Part shown: one piece after another, positions 29,132 to 30,742 of the stretch
How the letters are laid out: every line of letters begins with the position of its first letter
Numbering within the stretch: the stretch's first letter is position 1
Source: a virus
Length of the DNA stretch: 30,742 nucleotides
IMG/VR virus record: IMGVR_UViG_3300037246_000652
Span: 1-30,742 of that record
Strand: one strand, 5' to 3'
Program-made: the position numbers and the translations under genes
Notes under the pieces: model-generated
What the model was told of the DNA's origin: nothing
Database searches by the model: none
The model's input: only the letters and a program-made list of their open reading frames with translations

Positions 29132-30742
29132 GCTGCGAGTCCCTTCTTTTCTGCCCAACTTGTAGTTGAGTATGCAAATTCTACCTTGAGAGGTACCAGG
29201 AAGTCAAAGTCTTCCATCACATCCCTCTTCTTATTGAGCAGGTGTAACTCCTCTTTGTGAATATAAGACTGAATCTCATCATGCACAAGGTTTACAACCT
29301 TACTATTTGTGTTTTTGAACACTTCTTCGTGAACCCTGACCGCAGCGAACTTGAAAACGTCCGCAGCAGTGGATTGTACAACAAAGTTAGGGGCTTGGCG
29401 CATTGCTCGACCGGCCATCCACTTGCCCTCTTCTCCCATAATCTTCTTGGCGTGGACATGGGGCAAATGCCGTATCCTACCGAAAGAGTTAGGGATTTCG
29501 GCGTGCTTGGCAGCAATACGGCTGCATCGGCTAACAAACCTTTTCACACCACGGTACTTGGCGAAGTATTGGTCGATGAAACCCTGGCAAGCCTTAACCC
29601 ACTCGCTGTCTGGAGCGTTTTTGTACCTAAGAGGCCTGTCAATCTGCCCAGAGAGGCCCTGAGCGCCAACACCATAAATGATACCGAAGTTGATGGTCTT
29701 AGCCACGTCTCTATGGACCTTGAACCTCTTGTAGTACTCGTGGTCCTCGTCCTTGAGGACGGCAATGGTCTCGGCGTAGTTCAGGTCGAACATCTCGCAC
29801 GCTGTACGTGTGTGAATGTCCTGGTCCTTGGAGTAGGCATCCAGCATGATAGGATCTTCAGAGAAGTGTGCCGTAAGCCGCACCTCAACCTGAGAGTAGT
29901 CAGCAAAGACAAAGTAGTAGTCAGATGGGACGATAAACGCCTTACGAATACGTGTGTCGTTGCGTGGGATGTTCTGTACGTTAGGCTCTCTACAACTCAT
30001 GCGACCTGTGGTCACGTTCTGGTTGAAGTTCATATGAAGGTAGTTGTCCTCAACAAGCTTGTCCTGAATGCCAATGGCATACGTATTCATGATCTTCTCA
30101 GACCCACGAAGGTACAGAATGTCACTAACGATAGGATAGTCTTCCTTGAGGCTCTCTAGGACCTTCTTGTCTGTGGAGAACCTACCTGCTGGGGTCTTCT
30201 TTGTGAGCACGACGCCCTGAGACTCTAAAGCCTCGGCTAGCTGCACGCCAGAGCCCAGGTTGATAGGACCAAGCTGGGCGTGGACCTTCTTCCTGGCATC
30301 CTCGCATTCCTTGGCAAGCTCAATCTCCAAATCTTTGAGGTAGGGCTTATCAATGAGCGCACCGTGCTCCTCAGTCTCAACCAGCATCTTGCAGAGCTTG
30401 ATTTCATTGATGTACACCTTCATCAGTTCTGGTGTCATGTTCAAGGTGTTCATAAGGTAGTCGTACAGAGCGTAAGTCAGGAACGTGTCCATTGCCGCGT
30501 ACTCTGCCATAGTTTCAATGGGAACGTAGCCGTAATGTATGTCTTCCTTGCCCACACCGTTGTCAATGTGGTCGGCTAGCTCGTTCTCTATAATCCACCG
30601 CTTGAGAGGTGCCCTCTTCTTGTCCTGGTGCTCAATAGCGGTCTTCAAAACGTCTGCACGGGCCATAACGATGTCTCTGAAGTTGTCGCGGCGGGCTTTG
30701 GCCTCTGCTGCGCGCCAATCACTTACTTCCTTCTCCATCTTA
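29128..30742 (-). CDS. family A DNA polymerase (5' end outside window)
   Basis: At least 537 residues are visible; the frame is open at the right edge and the protein continues upstream, since only the end of a 3'-5' exonuclease domain is seen (EYAAMDT near residue 81, the Exo III-like block). Motif A DYSQVEVRL (near 278), motif B RDVAKTINFGIIYG (near 343) and motif C LVHDEI (near 483) are complete, and the fingers helix has Phe at the discriminator site. TTGRMSCREPNVQNIPR precedes motif A as in other family A enzymes. It replicates the phage genome and heads the replication/recombination set. No helicase or primase gene is visible in the window. Confidence 0.93.
   Translation of the reverse strand, partial: KMEKEVSDWRAAEAKARRDNFRDIVMARADVLKTAIEHQDKKRAPLKRWIIENELADHIDNGVGKEDIHYGYVPIETMAEYAAMDTFLTYALYDYLMNTLNMTPELMKVYINEIKLCKMLVETEEHGALIDKPYLKDLEIELAKECEDARKKVHAQLGPINLGSGVQLAEALESQGVVLTKKTPAGRFSTDKKVLESLKEDYPIVSDILYLRGSEKIMNTYAIGIQDKLVEDNYLHMNFNQNVTTGRMSCREPNVQNIPRNDTRIRKAFIVPSDYYFVFADYSQVEVRLTAHFSEDPIMLDAYSKDQDIHTRTACEMFDLNYAETIAVLKDEDHEYYKRFKVHRDVAKTINFGIIYGVGAQGLSGQIDRPLRYKNAPDSEWVKACQGFIDQYFAKYRGVKRFVSRCSRIAAKHAEIPNSFGRIRHLPHVHAKKIMGEEGKWMAGRAMRQAPNFVVQSTAADVFKFAAVRVHEEVFKNTNSKVVNLVHDEIQSYIHKEELHLLNKKRDVMEDFDFLVPLKVEFAYSTTSWAEKKGLAA

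Noticed and set aside
29257-30159. 300-residue open frame on the plus strand
   Set aside because: It lies antisense to the family A polymerase, whose motifs A, B and C are intact, has no family features, and its composition is that of a complement frame.

Overview
The window looks like part of a tailed double-stranded DNA phage (Caudoviricetes). The evidence is a GpA-type large terminase, large repeat-built virion proteins and a complete T4-like recombination kit, all packed in a near gap-free layout where most genes join through ATGA or TAATG stop/start overlaps. No integrase, tRNA, rRNA, CRISPR array or IS element was seen, and the host cannot be named from the sequence. No stretch longer than about 100 bases lacks a plausible gene.

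Layout. (1) 1-4507, plus strand: a partial gene enters from the left edge. A near-consensus sigma-70 promoter (429-457) then drives an operon of about eleven small genes: an HTH protein that may be a small terminase or a regulator, two members of an unrecognised phage family, a Cys-rich miniprotein, a coiled-coil miniprotein, a two-helix membrane protein, a membrane-anchored exported protein and several unknowns. (2) 4508-4561: a hairpin (4513-4542) lies between the convergent transcripts and looks like a two-way terminator. (3) 4562-17655, minus strand: small membrane and unknown genes, an HNH endonuclease, the large terminase, a ParB-like protein, a DegT-aminotransferase-like protein, a small winged-helix-like protein, RNase HII, and four structural-region genes including a protein with ten repeats, a 543-aa and an 837-aa virion protein. 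A SPOUT-methyltransferase-like gene sits between the last two. (4) 17656-17764: an internal minus-strand promoter with a stem-loop at the predicted 5' end of the transcript. (5) 17747-21841, minus: a cupin-like protein, a divergent sugar-nucleotide epimerase-like protein, a two-CxC/CxxC microprotein, a PD-(D/E)XK nuclease, a zinc-finger member of the paralogous family and a free-standing homing-type HNH endonuclease. (6) 21838-30742, minus: dNMP kinase, SbcC/gp46-like ATPase, SbcD/gp47-like nuclease, RecA, gp32-like SSB, a UvsY-like candidate mediator and a family A DNA polymerase that runs off the right edge.

How they work together. Region 6 is a replication and recombination module: polymerase, SSB, RecA, a likely mediator, and the end-processing Mre11/Rad50-type pair, with dNMP kinase feeding precursors. 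Regions 3 and 4 are packaging and virion genes. The most unusual content is a set of enzyme-fold proteins in and near the morphogenesis block (DegT, extended SDR, SPOUT) that appear to have lost canonical catalytic residues. The other unusual item is a three-member paralogous family with a shared C-terminal signature, spread over both operons. All family calls come from reading motifs by eye; no database search was run.
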